From positions 124,001 through 188,000 of the forward strand of contig NZ_PGTB01000002.1 in the NCBI RefSeq assembly GCF_002786325.1: DNA of 64,000 nt. Reading direction: 5' to 3'. Positions 53,045 to 60,794 of the stretch are shown here, in pieces (the first letter of the stretch is position 1; each line of letters begins with the position of its first letter). The notes beneath the pieces were generated by a model that did not search any database, was not told where the DNA came from, and worked only from the letters and a program-made list of their open reading frames with translations. The DNA comes from Pseudooceanicola lipolyticus (lineage in GTDB: Bacteria > Pseudomonadota > Alphaproteobacteria > Rhodobacterales > Rhodobacteraceae). A program made the position numbers and the translations under genes.

Positions 53045-54183
53045 ACTTTCTGACACCCGAGCAAGAGATGTGGCGCGCCACCGTCGAGCGTTTCGTCGAC
53101 GAAGAGATCGGCCGCGATTATATCCGCAATTGCGACCGCGAGCGCAAATACCCCTACGAAGCCTATGAAAAAGTGGCCAAGCAGGGCTGGCTCGGCATCC
53201 TGTTTTCAGAAGAGAGCGGCGGTCTTGGCGGTGACATCATGGATTATGCCCTGATGTGCGAAGGGTTGGCCAAATACGGCTTTGACTTCTCGACCGGGTT
53301 GATGGTGGCGACGTTCACCGCGATGAATGTCGAGAAATTCGGCACGCCCGAGCAAAAAGAGCGGTACATCCAGCCCTTCCTCAATGGCGACATCCGCTTT
53401 TCGATCTCGATTTCCGAACCGGGCGCGGGGTCGGATGCGGCATCGACAAAGACCCGCGCGCGGCGCGACGGCAACGGCTGGGTCGTCAACGGGCAGAAAC
53501 TGTGGTGCTCGGGCGCTGCGGCCGATAACGCAATCCTTGCAATGCTGACCCGGACCGACCCCGACGCGCCCAAACACAAGGGGCTGTCGGTTTTCCTGAT
53601 CCCCAATGACACCGAAGGTCTGGACATCCGCAAGCTGCCGACCATGGCGCGCCGCGCAACCGGCACCACCGAGATTTTCGTGGACGACGTGAAACTGCCG
53701 GCCGATGCGCTGCTGGGCACGGAAAACGATGGCTGGAAGATCATCACCGACCATCTGGAACTGGAACGCGTGGCCGTGGCCGCCGCCTATGTGGGCAATG
53801 CCCAGACAGCCGTAGACGATGCTCTGCGCTACGCCCACGAACGGATTCAGTTCGACAAGCCGATCTTCGACTTTCAGGTGATCCGCCACATGCTGGCCGA
53901 CATGCAGACCCAGGTCGATGCCGCCCGGCTGTTGGTTTATCGCGCCGCCAGCCTGGCCGCAGCCAAGACGCCCTGCACGCGAGAGGTCTCGATGGCAAAG
54001 CTCTATGCCTCCGAGACGCTGCAGACGGTGACGCGCAACGGAATGCAGATCCTGGGTGGCCACTCGATGCTGCCCGAAGCAGATATGGAGCGGTATTTCC
54101 GCGAAGGGATGCAAAGCACCATCGGCGGCGGAACCTCGCAGATTCAGCGTACGCTCATCGCCAAGACCATGCGCCCGGGCTAA
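53041..54183 (+). CDS. Acyl-CoA dehydrogenase (FadE type, Gly at the usual Glu position)
   Basis: A 380-residue dehydrogenase, ATGA-coupled to the MaoC-like gene. SISEPGAGSDAASTKT and NGQKLWCSGAA are typical; the late motif reads IGGGTSQIQRTLIAK, so the canonical Glu is Gly. Bacterial FadE proteins acting on bulky or branched CoA esters often have this and take the base from another position. The gene ends in TAA at 54181, overlapping a sequence resembling the 14-bp operator motif. Confidence 0.9.
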   Translation: MNFLTPEQEMWRATVERFVDEEIGRDYIRNCDRERKYPYEAYEKVAKQGWLGILFSEESGGLGGDIMDYALMCEGLAKYGFDFSTGLMVATFTAMNVEKFGTPEQKERYIQPFLNGDIRFSISISEPGAGSDAASTKTRARRDGNGWVVNGQKLWCSGAAADNAILAMLTRTDPDAPKHKGLSVFLIPNDTEGLDIRKLPTMARRATGTTEIFVDDVKLPADALLGTENDGWKIITDHLELERVAVAAAYVGNAQTAVDDALRYAHERIQFDKPIFDFQVIRHMLADMQTQVDAARLLVYRAASLAAAKTPCTREVSMAKLYASETLQTVTRNGMQILGGHSMLPEADMERYFREGMQSTIGGGTSQIQRTLIAKTMRPG

Positions 54184-54230
54184 CAGTTCGGGGCGCACCG
54201 GGACAGCCCGACAAGAAGGAGAAAGAGCAT

Positions 54231-55403
54231 ATGAAGAACGGACGAGAACCGGTGGTCGTCGGCATCGCCGACGCGCCGCTGAAGGACGGCAAGTTCGTCA
54301 CCAAGGCTTCGGTCCTTGGTCATGCCGCATTTGTGGCAAAAGCCGCCGTCGAAGAAGCAGGACTGAAGTTGAGCGATGTCGACGGTCTTCTGACGGCCGG
54401 CATGTGGGGGGTCCCCGGCCCCGGCCAACTGGCCACGGTGACGCTGGGCGAATATCTGGGCATCATGCCGACATTCGTCGATGGCACGAATATTGGCGGT
54501 TCGGCATTCGAGGCCCATATCGCACATGCCGCCATGGCTCTTCGCGAAGGCTATTGCGAGGTTGCGCTGATTGTCTACAGCTCGGACCAGAAATCCCTGC
54601 GCAGCCGCAATCTAGGGGGTCGGCCCTCAGTCCTGTCCATGCAGCATGAAACGCCTTACGGAATGCCCACGCCTGTGGGCGGCTATGCGATGGCCGCACA
54701 GCGCCATATGCATGAATTTGGCACCACGTCCGAGAATCTGGCCGAAATCGCCGTCGCGACGCGGAAATGGGCACAGTTGAACCCCGAGGCGACGCGTCGC
54801 GATCCGCTGTCCATTGACGACGTGCTGTCCAGCACGATGATCTCGGAGCCGCTGCATCTGCTCGATTGCTGTCTCGTCACCGACGGGGCCGGCGCCCTCG
54901 TCATGACCACCGCCGAGCGGGCCAAGGACCTCAACACCCGTCCCGTCGCGGTCAAGGGCTATGGCGAGGCGCATACCCACTGGGCCATCGGCGAAATGCC
55001 GGACCTCGCCCGCCTGCTTCCCGCGCAAAAGGCCGGGGAACGCGCAATAAAAATGGCCGGGGTGAGCCATTCGGATATCGACCTGGTCGAGATCTATGAC
55101 AGCTTTACCATCACCGTGCTGCTCTCGCTCGAGGCTCTCGGCTTCTGCAAGATCGGCGAAGGCGGGGATTTCGTGTCGGGCCAGCGCACGGCACCAGGCG
55201 GGGCGTTCCCAATGAACACCAGCGGCGGCGGCCTCTCGGCGCTGCATCCGGGCATGTTCGGAATGTTCCTGCTGATCGAGGCCGTCCGGCAGCTTCGCGG
55301 CGAAGGCGGCGAGCGCCAGGTCAAGGGCGCCGAGACCGCTCTGGTGCATGGTACCGGGGGTACGCTTTCCTCAGGTGCGACCGTGATTTTGCAGAAGGGC
55401 TAA
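54231..55403 (+). CDS. Thiolase-fold protein lacking the Cys nucleophile (Ltp2-like aldolase)
   Basis: A 390-residue thiolase-fold protein. The nucleophile region reads DGTNIGG90-S-AFEAH, with no Cys; the C-terminal loop is GGGLSALHPGMFGMF rather than the GHPVGATG of true thiolases, and the end is GTGGTLSSGATVIL. This pattern, followed after only 4 bases by a DUF35 gene, matches the Ltp2-type retro-aldolases, which cleave a tertiary 3-hydroxyacyl-CoA to a ketone and a short acyl-CoA and need a DUF35 partner. A ribosome site AAGGAGAAAG precedes ATG 54231. Thiolase activity is unlikely; acyl-CoA binding is expected. Confidence 0.82.
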   Translation: MKNGREPVVVGIADAPLKDGKFVTKASVLGHAAFVAKAAVEEAGLKLSDVDGLLTAGMWGVPGPGQLATVTLGEYLGIMPTFVDGTNIGGSAFEAHIAHAAMALREGYCEVALIVYSSDQKSLRSRNLGGRPSVLSMQHETPYGMPTPVGGYAMAAQRHMHEFGTTSENLAEIAVATRKWAQLNPEATRRDPLSIDDVLSSTMISEPLHLLDCCLVTDGAGALVMTTAERAKDLNTRPVAVKGYGEAHTHWAIGEMPDLARLLPAQKAGERAIKMAGVSHSDIDLVEIYDSFTITVLLSLEALGFCKIGEGGDFVSGQRTAPGGAFPMNTSGGGLSALHPGMFGMFLLIEAVRQLRGEGGERQVKGAETALVHGTGGTLSSGATVILQKG

Positions 55404-55407
55404 GACG

Positions 55408-55812
55408 ATGAGCATTGAAAAACCGCTTCCGGTGATCGACCATGACAGTGCCCCCTATTGGGAGGCCACGCGCGAGGGCCGCCTCGACATCCCGCTTTGC
55501 GGCGATTGCGGCAAACATCATTTCTATCCCCGCTCTATTTGCCCGTATTGCCATTCCGACAATCTGCGCTTCAACACCGTGAGCGGACGCGGCAAGGTGC
55601 ATACCTTCACCATCGCGCGCCGTCCGGCAGGGCCGACTTTCGCGGATGACGTGCCATATGTCGTGGCATTGATCGAGCTGGAGGAAGGCCCCCGGATGAT
55701 GAGCCGGATCCAGACCGGCGACCCCGAGAAGGTTCATATCGGGGCCAAGGTGGAAGTGACGTTCGTCAAGGCAACCGACGAAGTGACTTTTCCCTACTTC
55801 AAAATGACCTGA
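55408..55812 (+). CDS. DUF35 (Zn-ribbon/OB-fold) protein
   Basis: A 134-residue protein with a rubredoxin-like zinc ribbon, Cys 31, Cys 34, Cys 45 and Cys 48 (CGDC...CPYC), and a C-terminal OB-fold (GRGKVHTFTIARRPAGP; PYVVALIELEEGPRM). Proteins of this family bind thiolase-fold enzymes; in steroid side-chain degradation the pair forms the active aldolase. Here it immediately follows the Cys-less thiolase-like gene and closes the operon, ahead of a strong hairpin. Confidence 0.9.
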   Translation: MSIEKPLPVIDHDSAPYWEATREGRLDIPLCGDCGKHHFYPRSICPYCHSDNLRFNTVSGRGKVHTFTIARRPAGPTFADDVPYVVALIELEEGPRMMSRIQTGDPEKVHIGAKVEVTFVKATDEVTFPYFKMT

Positions 55813-55847
55813 GGCCAGAGGCACCGCCACTTCGGGGCCGAATGTGG

Positions 55848-55882
55848 AAGAGCCGTCGCAGAGGTTGTCTGCGGTGGCTCTT
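55848..55882. terminator. Strong hairpin between convergent operons
   Basis: Fifteen-base arms AAGAGCC-GT-CGCAGA / TCTGCG-GT-GGCTCTT (two G-T type mismatches) with a five-base loop, followed on the + strand by CGCTTTTCG. It sits 36 bases after the DUF35 stop and 14 bases beyond the - strand permease stop: likely bidirectional terminator. Confidence 0.75.
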
Positions 55883-55895
55883 CGCTTTTCGGAGG

Positions 55896-57839
55896 TCACC
55901 CGGCGCGGCCGGGCTGCGGTGCTCCGCGCAAAAACCGCCACGCCAAGAGCCCGGCCAGCGCCAGCCCACCAACGATGTCGGCCGCAGGCGCGGCGTAAAA
56001 CAGCAAGCCGGCAGCCGACAGGAACAGCAACCGGCCGATGACCGGCACCTTTCCACGAAACCAGCCGCTTGTGCCGACGCTGACGGCAAAAACCGCGGCG
56101 CAGGCCACGCCCATATCCAGTAGGATTTGCACCGTGCCGCCCTGGGCCAGTATGCCCGGCCGGAACACAAAGAGAAACGGCACCACATAGATCGCTCCGG
56201 CCAACATCAGCGCGCGACCCGCCACCCGCCAGAAATTGGCCCCTGCCAGGGCGGCGGCGGCATAGACACTGGCGCAGACCGGTGGCGTGATGGCCGACAG
56301 GATCGCATAGTAGAAGACAAAAAGATGAGCCGTCAGTTCGGGTAGGCCAAGCCGCACGAGACTGGGCGCGGCGATTGCCGCCGCCAGCACATAGGAGGCC
56401 GTCGTCGGCACGTCCATACCCAGCAAGATCGCCAGCACCGCCGCCAGCAACAGGGCCACGATCAACCCCTGACCGGACACAGAGAACAACAGGTTCGAGA
56501 CTTTGACCCCGGCACCCGTCGCCGTCAGAACCTTGACGACGATGGCGGCGCAGGCTAGCAGCGCGGCGATCATCACCAACGCCCGCCCTGCTTCGATCAT
56601 CCCCTCATAGAGGTCGCGCGCCAGCTTGGCCCAAGAGGCCAGCACGCCCTGCTCTCTTCCGTCACGCGCGAACGGGCGCACCACCACACAGGCCAAAACC
56701 AGTATGATAACAGCACCGGCACCTGCAAAGCTCGGCGTGTAGCCGTTGAACAGGAAGTAGACCATCGCCGCGATGGGAAGAAACAAGGGAATTGACTTGT
56801 CCGGTGCGAGGAATTCCGCCGGTTCGGGCATTTCGCTCCTCGGTGTCGGTTGCAACCCTGTGCGACGCGCATAGAGATCCACCCCGAGCCATACCGCCAG
56901 GTAGTAGAGAAATGCCGGACCGATCGCCGCAACGACAATGTCGGTATAGGGAATGTTCAGGAACTCAGCCATGATGAAGGCCGCTGCCCCCATCACCGGC
57001 GGCGTAAGCTGGCCGGCGGAGGAGGCAACGGCCTCGACCGCCCCGGCAAAGGCCGGTGGATAGCGCAGCCGCTTCATCGTGGGAATGGTGATCGAGCCGG
57101 TCGCCATGACGTTGGCCACTGCCGAACCGGTCACCGTCCCGAACATCGCCGAAGACAGGGCACAGACCTTTGCCGGGCCGCCATACGTTCGACCGGCGAT
57201 CCACGTTGCCATTTTCATGAAAGCATCCGTTGCCCCGGTCGACAGCAGGAGCGCCCCCAGAAGCACATAGATCACGATGACCCGTGCCCCGATATCCGCA
57301 AGGTAGCCGAACAGGCCGGTGGTCGAGCTGTAAAATGTCTCGACAGCGGTACGTGCCGAAACGCGCGGCGGGCGCCAGGCGCCGTCGATCAGGTCATAGC
57401 CGAAATAGAAATAGATCACGGTGCAAAGGGCCAGCAGCGGCAGGAACCATCCGATCACCCGGCGCGCGGCCTCGAGGGTCAGCAGAACAGCTATCAGACC
57501 TGCCGCCTTGTCGATCGGCCCATAGCGCACCATGATATCCGAAAAGCGATCCCGGTTCAGGATCACGTAGAGGCAAACCGCGAACGCCAGTAGTCCCAGC
57601 ATGATGTCCACAGCCCGTTCAATCCCGCTTCGCGCACCGGTCCGCGAGGCGCGTGCCGCATAAAGAAAGAACGCGCCGCCGATACCGAAACCGATAAAGA
57701 TCGGCCGCTGAACCAGCGGTTCGAACTGCCCGAATAAGGCATTGTAGAAATGCAGAGCGACGAATGCCGCCAACAATACTCCAAGCGCCTGCCCTCCGCG
57801 CCGTTCCCAATTGGGTATTGCGGTCGATGTCTGCGTCAT
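55896..57839 (-). CDS. TRAP transporter fused 4TM/12TM permease
   Basis: A 647-residue membrane protein that combines the small and large TRAP permeases in one chain, the form that partners with TAXI binding proteins. Features: about 16 hydrophobic segments, YGPIDKAAGLIAVLLTLEAARR in the N-terminal part, TGSAVANVMATGSITIPTMKRL and LLGMDVPTTASYVLAAAIAAP in the core. It lies 89 bases downstream of the TAXI gene, with a hairpin in the gap. Cargo unknown. Confidence 0.9.
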   Translation of the reverse strand: MTQTSTAIPNWERRGGQALGVLLAAFVALHFYNALFGQFEPLVQRPIFIGFGIGGAFFLYAARASRTGARSGIERAVDIMLGLLAFAVCLYVILNRDRFSDIMVRYGPIDKAAGLIAVLLTLEAARRVIGWFLPLLALCTVIYFYFGYDLIDGAWRPPRVSARTAVETFYSSTTGLFGYLADIGARVIVIYVLLGALLLSTGATDAFMKMATWIAGRTYGGPAKVCALSSAMFGTVTGSAVANVMATGSITIPTMKRLRYPPAFAGAVEAVASSAGQLTPPVMGAAAFIMAEFLNIPYTDIVVAAIGPAFLYYLAVWLGVDLYARRTGLQPTPRSEMPEPAEFLAPDKSIPLFLPIAAMVYFLFNGYTPSFAGAGAVIILVLACVVVRPFARDGREQGVLASWAKLARDLYEGMIEAGRALVMIAALLACAAIVVKVLTATGAGVKVSNLLFSVSGQGLIVALLLAAVLAILLGMDVPTTASYVLAAAIAAPSLVRLGLPELTAHLFVFYYAILSAITPPVCASVYAAAALAGANFWRVAGRALMLAGAIYVVPFLFVFRPGILAQGGTVQILLDMGVACAAVFAVSVGTSGWFRGKVPVIGRLLFLSAAGLLFYAAPAADIVGGLALAGLLAWRFLRGAPQPGRAG

Positions 57840-57862
57840 GTTCTCTCCGAGAGCGGTAACGG

Positions 57863-57883
57863 CGGGGTGCCCGCAGCACCCCG
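57863..57883 (-). terminator. Intercistronic hairpin after the TAXI binding-protein gene
   Basis: CGGGGTGC-CCGCA-GCACCCCG: eight-base perfect arms, five-base loop, about 45 bases past the TAXI stop and 24 bases before the permease start on the - strand. As in the ABC operon (15168-15191), it probably lets the binding protein be made in excess. Confidence 0.6.
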
Positions 57884-57928
57884 TCTGGATCAGCCTATGG
57901 CCGCCGTCGTGACGGCCCGCGATTCCGG

Positions 57929-58900
57929 TCAGCTTCCGGCCGCCTCTCTCCAGTAACGTTCCGCACCTGGATGATAGGGTATACCGGTCTCGATTGTGGC
58001 GACGGCATCGGCGGCGATGTCGTAATCCGCAAGCTGCGGCCAGGCTTCGACCAGCAGGTCCATGTTCTGGTGGATGCTGCGAGCGATGTCATAGGCGCTC
58101 TGGTCATCCATGACGCCGGTGCGGGTCAGGAAGAAGACGTTGAGCTTGGGTACCCGCATTTCCTCGGATCCCGGAATAAGCCCTGCGGGAAGAGTCGTGA
58201 AACCGACGCCCTCCATGGCTTCTGTCGCCGCTTTCTCCTGCTCTTCGGTGAAGCCGATCAACCGCATCTTGGTGCTTGTCATCAACTCTTGCAGGGTTGC
58301 ATCGACAGAGTTTGCGGCCCCGTATTTGCTATAACCGATGATCTGGCGGTTCTTGATGCCTTCCACCGCGTCGCCAACGGCGCCATGCACCAGGTCCGCG
58401 TTGATATCGAACATGGACAGGACACCGGTCGTCAACGTCTCGGCCGCCGATCCGCGGATGCCGGGATTGAACTTCTTTCCGTCCAGTTCGTCCAGCGTCG
58501 TCACACCAGACTCTTCGGTGACCGCGATCAGCAGGATCGAGGCGCTGTAAGGATAAAGCGCAACCGTATCTGGGATTGCGTTACCTTCGAACTTGCCGGT
58601 CCCGTTTCTGGCGGAGATCAGAATGTCGGTGGTGGCAAGCCCAAGGTCGATCTCGTCGCGCGCCAGCCGCAGCACATTGTCCACGCTGGCCCCGGTTTCG
58701 ATCACGCTGACATTGGTGCCTTCCATGCCGGTCTCGATCGCCTTGCTCATCGCAACCGAAATGGTGAAATGGCTCGACGTCGGGCTGGTCGTGCCCATCG
58801 TGAGATCCTTGGCAGATGCCGCGCCGCCAAGGGCTATCGCGCCCATGGCCGCGATAGCACCCACCGCCGCCCGGTATCCGGTCAACTTGCGTTGGATCAT
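57929..58900 (-). CDS. TAXI-family TRAP solute-binding protein
   Basis: A 323-residue periplasmic protein with a signal peptide (residues 1 to about 30, cleavage near ASA-KD). The mature N terminus DLTMGTTSPTSSHFTISVAMSK and the following ETGASVDNVLRLARDEIDLGL are characteristic of TAXI proteins. It would capture a dicarboxylate-like or other acid for the fused permease. The gene follows the CoA-transferase beta gene after 45 bases, linking uptake to CoA activation. Confidence 0.9.
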   Translation of the reverse strand: MIQRKLTGYRAAVGAIAAMGAIALGGAASAKDLTMGTTSPTSSHFTISVAMSKAIETGMEGTNVSVIETGASVDNVLRLARDEIDLGLATTDILISARNGTGKFEGNAIPDTVALYPYSASILLIAVTEESGVTTLDELDGKKFNPGIRGSAAETLTTGVLSMFDINADLVHGAVGDAVEGIKNRQIIGYSKYGAANSVDATLQELMTSTKMRLIGFTEEQEKAATEAMEGVGFTTLPAGLIPGSEEMRVPKLNVFFLTRTGVMDDQSAYDIARSIHQNMDLLVEAWPQLADYDIAADAVATIETGIPYHPGAERYWREAAGS

Positions 58901-58945
58901 TTTATCCTCCCGTTTTTGCCTTTAAAGTAACGTCAGCCCGGTCGC

Positions 58946-59713
58946 TTAAGCACGCAGGGCCCCCGATGTATCGATCCGCTCTCTCAGAACGCGCAATTCT
59001 TCCTCCGTTGGTGGCCGCGTTTGCGGCACCTCGCCTCTGATCGCCAGATCGAACCCCGTATGACGCTGGACCTCTTCGGGCGTATTTCCCGCATGCACCG
59101 ATTTCAGTCGCATTCGCAGCGTCGTCTTGTCGAAATCCATAACCGCTCGCGGTGTCACCACCAGGCGCGGTCCTTCATTGACCAGCCCGGCGTCGCGTTT
59201 CGCGGCAGGCCCGGACAGATGTCCGGGTATTGTGATGAAATCGACCGTTTCCACAAAGTTTCGCGCCGTATGCACGGTGGGGCAAATGTAATACCGCGAC
59301 GAGGTGTGGCAGTATGACAGGTTTGCTGCCCCCGGCCCGCGCATCTTTGGTGCGTGCAGCGTGCCGCCGACGTGGTGCAGGTTGATGTTGCCGTACACAT
59401 CGTGCTGCAAGCCACTGTGAAAGAAAAAATCCAGCCCGTGATGGCTGTGGCCGAACAACTCGATAAAGGTCTCGGCGGCCTCGCAGCGGCCGAGCGCACG
59501 ATCGTCCAGCATCGACGGATACAAACGCCCCGGCTCGGGGTTGAAGAACATCTCGCCGCCGACCGTCAGGTTCGGTGCATGCAGCTCGCGGGCTAGCGCA
59601 ATGGCCGCCATCGGCACCAACGCGGCTGCACCCGCCGCACCCAGTTCTCCGTCGGCCAGATCGCGGGCCAACACGACGACCATCTGTTCAATTGGGGAAA
59701 CCGCTGCACTCAT
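58946..59713 (-). CDS. Family I CoA-transferase beta subunit (IpdB/GctB-like)
   Basis: A 255-residue beta subunit. Visible are the N-terminal ARELHAPNLTVGGEMFFNPE strand/loop, FFFHSGLQHDVYGNINLHHVGG, and the long GPRLVVTPRAVMDFDKTTLRMRLKSVHAG segment common to this family. It resembles IpdB of steroid degradation and glutaconate CoA-transferase beta. Overlap with the alpha gene (ATGA) shows obligate partnership. It could transfer CoA or, as in IpdAB, hydrolyse a C-C bond in a ring-derived CoA ester. Confidence 0.82.
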   Translation of the reverse strand: MSAAVSPIEQMVVVLARDLADGELGAAGAAALVPMAAIALARELHAPNLTVGGEMFFNPEPGRLYPSMLDDRALGRCEAAETFIELFGHSHHGLDFFFHSGLQHDVYGNINLHHVGGTLHAPKMRGPGAANLSYCHTSSRYYICPTVHTARNFVETVDFITIPGHLSGPAAKRDAGLVNEGPRLVVTPRAVMDFDKTTLRMRLKSVHAGNTPEEVQRHTGFDLAIRGEVPQTRPPTEEELRVLRERIDTSGALRA

Positions 59714-60663
59714 TCGTTCCGTGCCTCGGCTTCGAGCACGGCGAAATACCCGGCTCCCCCGACCGCTTCGATGTAGTCGCTCTGGTTTTTCGGTCCGGTC
59801 ACATGGCGGGCGATATAGGTGTCCAGCCCCGTGCTGTCGCCGGTCCGGGCGGCATCCCCCAGATCGGCGTAGGCGTCGATATGGTCCTCGTCCATCGCAT
59901 AGTTGGGAAAGCTCGCGGTTGGGTGCGCGCCATAGGGCACCTCGACCACGGCATCGACATAATAAGACGGCACGGTAACCCGCGAGGGATCGTCCAGAAC
60001 GACCTCGTCCGGCACGATCCGGTCCACGCTGGCAATGACCATGTCAGACGCGCGTGCCATCAGCTGATCGGCGTAGACCATCGTGCTGAGATGGCGCAGG
60101 TTTCCCCAACGGTCGGCTTCCTGCGCGTGCAAGAACGTCACTCTGGGGCGGATCGGCCCGACGGCGTGAATACGGCGGCCGGAGAACGGGCAGTCGATTT
60201 CGTGCAAAAGCGGGTTGTGCTTCAGAACGTCCGATCCGCGCAGCGCGTCGATTGGCTGGAACGGCACGCCATGAGCCGACGCCATCAGCCCGCCCACCAC
60301 GGTCAGCGCATCCAGCGCGTGCGCGGTCACCTGCCCTGCCTCGACCGCGCGGCGGAAATTGGGGCAAAGCCGGTTTTCCAGCGTAACGCCGGGAATAAAG
60401 ACCTGTGCGACCGCGCCTGCCGCAATCATCAGGTCGACATCATACCCCGCGCCCGGCGAGGAATACACATGCAGACCATCTGCGCCCGCGGCCAGCAACG
60501 CGCGCACCAGTGCGACAGGGCGGCTTTGCTTGAACAGACCACCGAGACAAAGCTCGGGGCGTTCTTCCAAAGCGCCTCGTGCCAGCCGGGCTGCGTCTTG
60601 CAGGCCTGTGACCTTGCTGCGACGTGTGGGTTTCGCTTGGCCTTCCATCGTTGGGCGTGCCAC
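59710..60663 (-). CDS. Family I CoA-transferase alpha subunit (IpdA/GctA-like)
   Basis: A 317-residue alpha subunit: LCLGGLFKQSRPVALVRALLAAG, YSSPGAGYDVDLMIAAGAV, then VYADQLMARASDMVIASVDRIVPDE and a C-terminal YIEAVGGAGYF. The layout matches the alpha chains of glutaconate CoA-transferase and IpdA. First gene of the - strand TRAP-TAXI operon; a palindrome CACATATGTG lies about 80 bases upstream of its start. ATG 60648 is an alternative start. Confidence 0.83.
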   Translation of the reverse strand: MARPTMEGQAKPTRRSKVTGLQDAARLARGALEERPELCLGGLFKQSRPVALVRALLAAGADGLHVYSSPGAGYDVDLMIAAGAVAQVFIPGVTLENRLCPNFRRAVEAGQVTAHALDALTVVGGLMASAHGVPFQPIDALRGSDVLKHNPLLHEIDCPFSGRRIHAVGPIRPRVTFLHAQEADRWGNLRHLSTMVYADQLMARASDMVIASVDRIVPDEVVLDDPSRVTVPSYYVDAVVEVPYGAHPTASFPNYAMDEDHIDAYADLGDAARTGDSTGLDTYIARHVTGPKNQSDYIEAVGGAGYFAVLEAEARNE

Positions 60664-60743
60664 TCCGATAGTGATTGCGCTGACCCATCCTAGTTGACGC
60701 TATGGGGTCCATCACCTTCCGACTAGCGCAAAGCCTGATCGAA

Positions 60744-60753
60744 CACATATGTG
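60744..60753. promoter_or_regulatory. CACATATGTG palindrome upstream of the CoA-transferase operon
   Basis: Perfect ten-base palindrome in the context GAACACATATGTGG, 81 bases before ATG 60663. The same core, also preceded by CAA/GAA and placed 73 bases before a start, is found at 62651-62660 in front of the PrpD gene. Probable shared operator; the regulator is not identified. Confidence 0.5.
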
Positions 60754-60794
60754 GAAATGCTTGCGCCCGGTTCCTGACAGGCAATTGAGACCGG

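Noticed and set aside
54180..54193. A fourth copy of the 14-bp operator motif (reverse strand) overlapping a stop codon
   Set aside because: It keeps eight of the nine invariant positions but lies at a gene end within an operon, so chance is likely; not annotated as a site.
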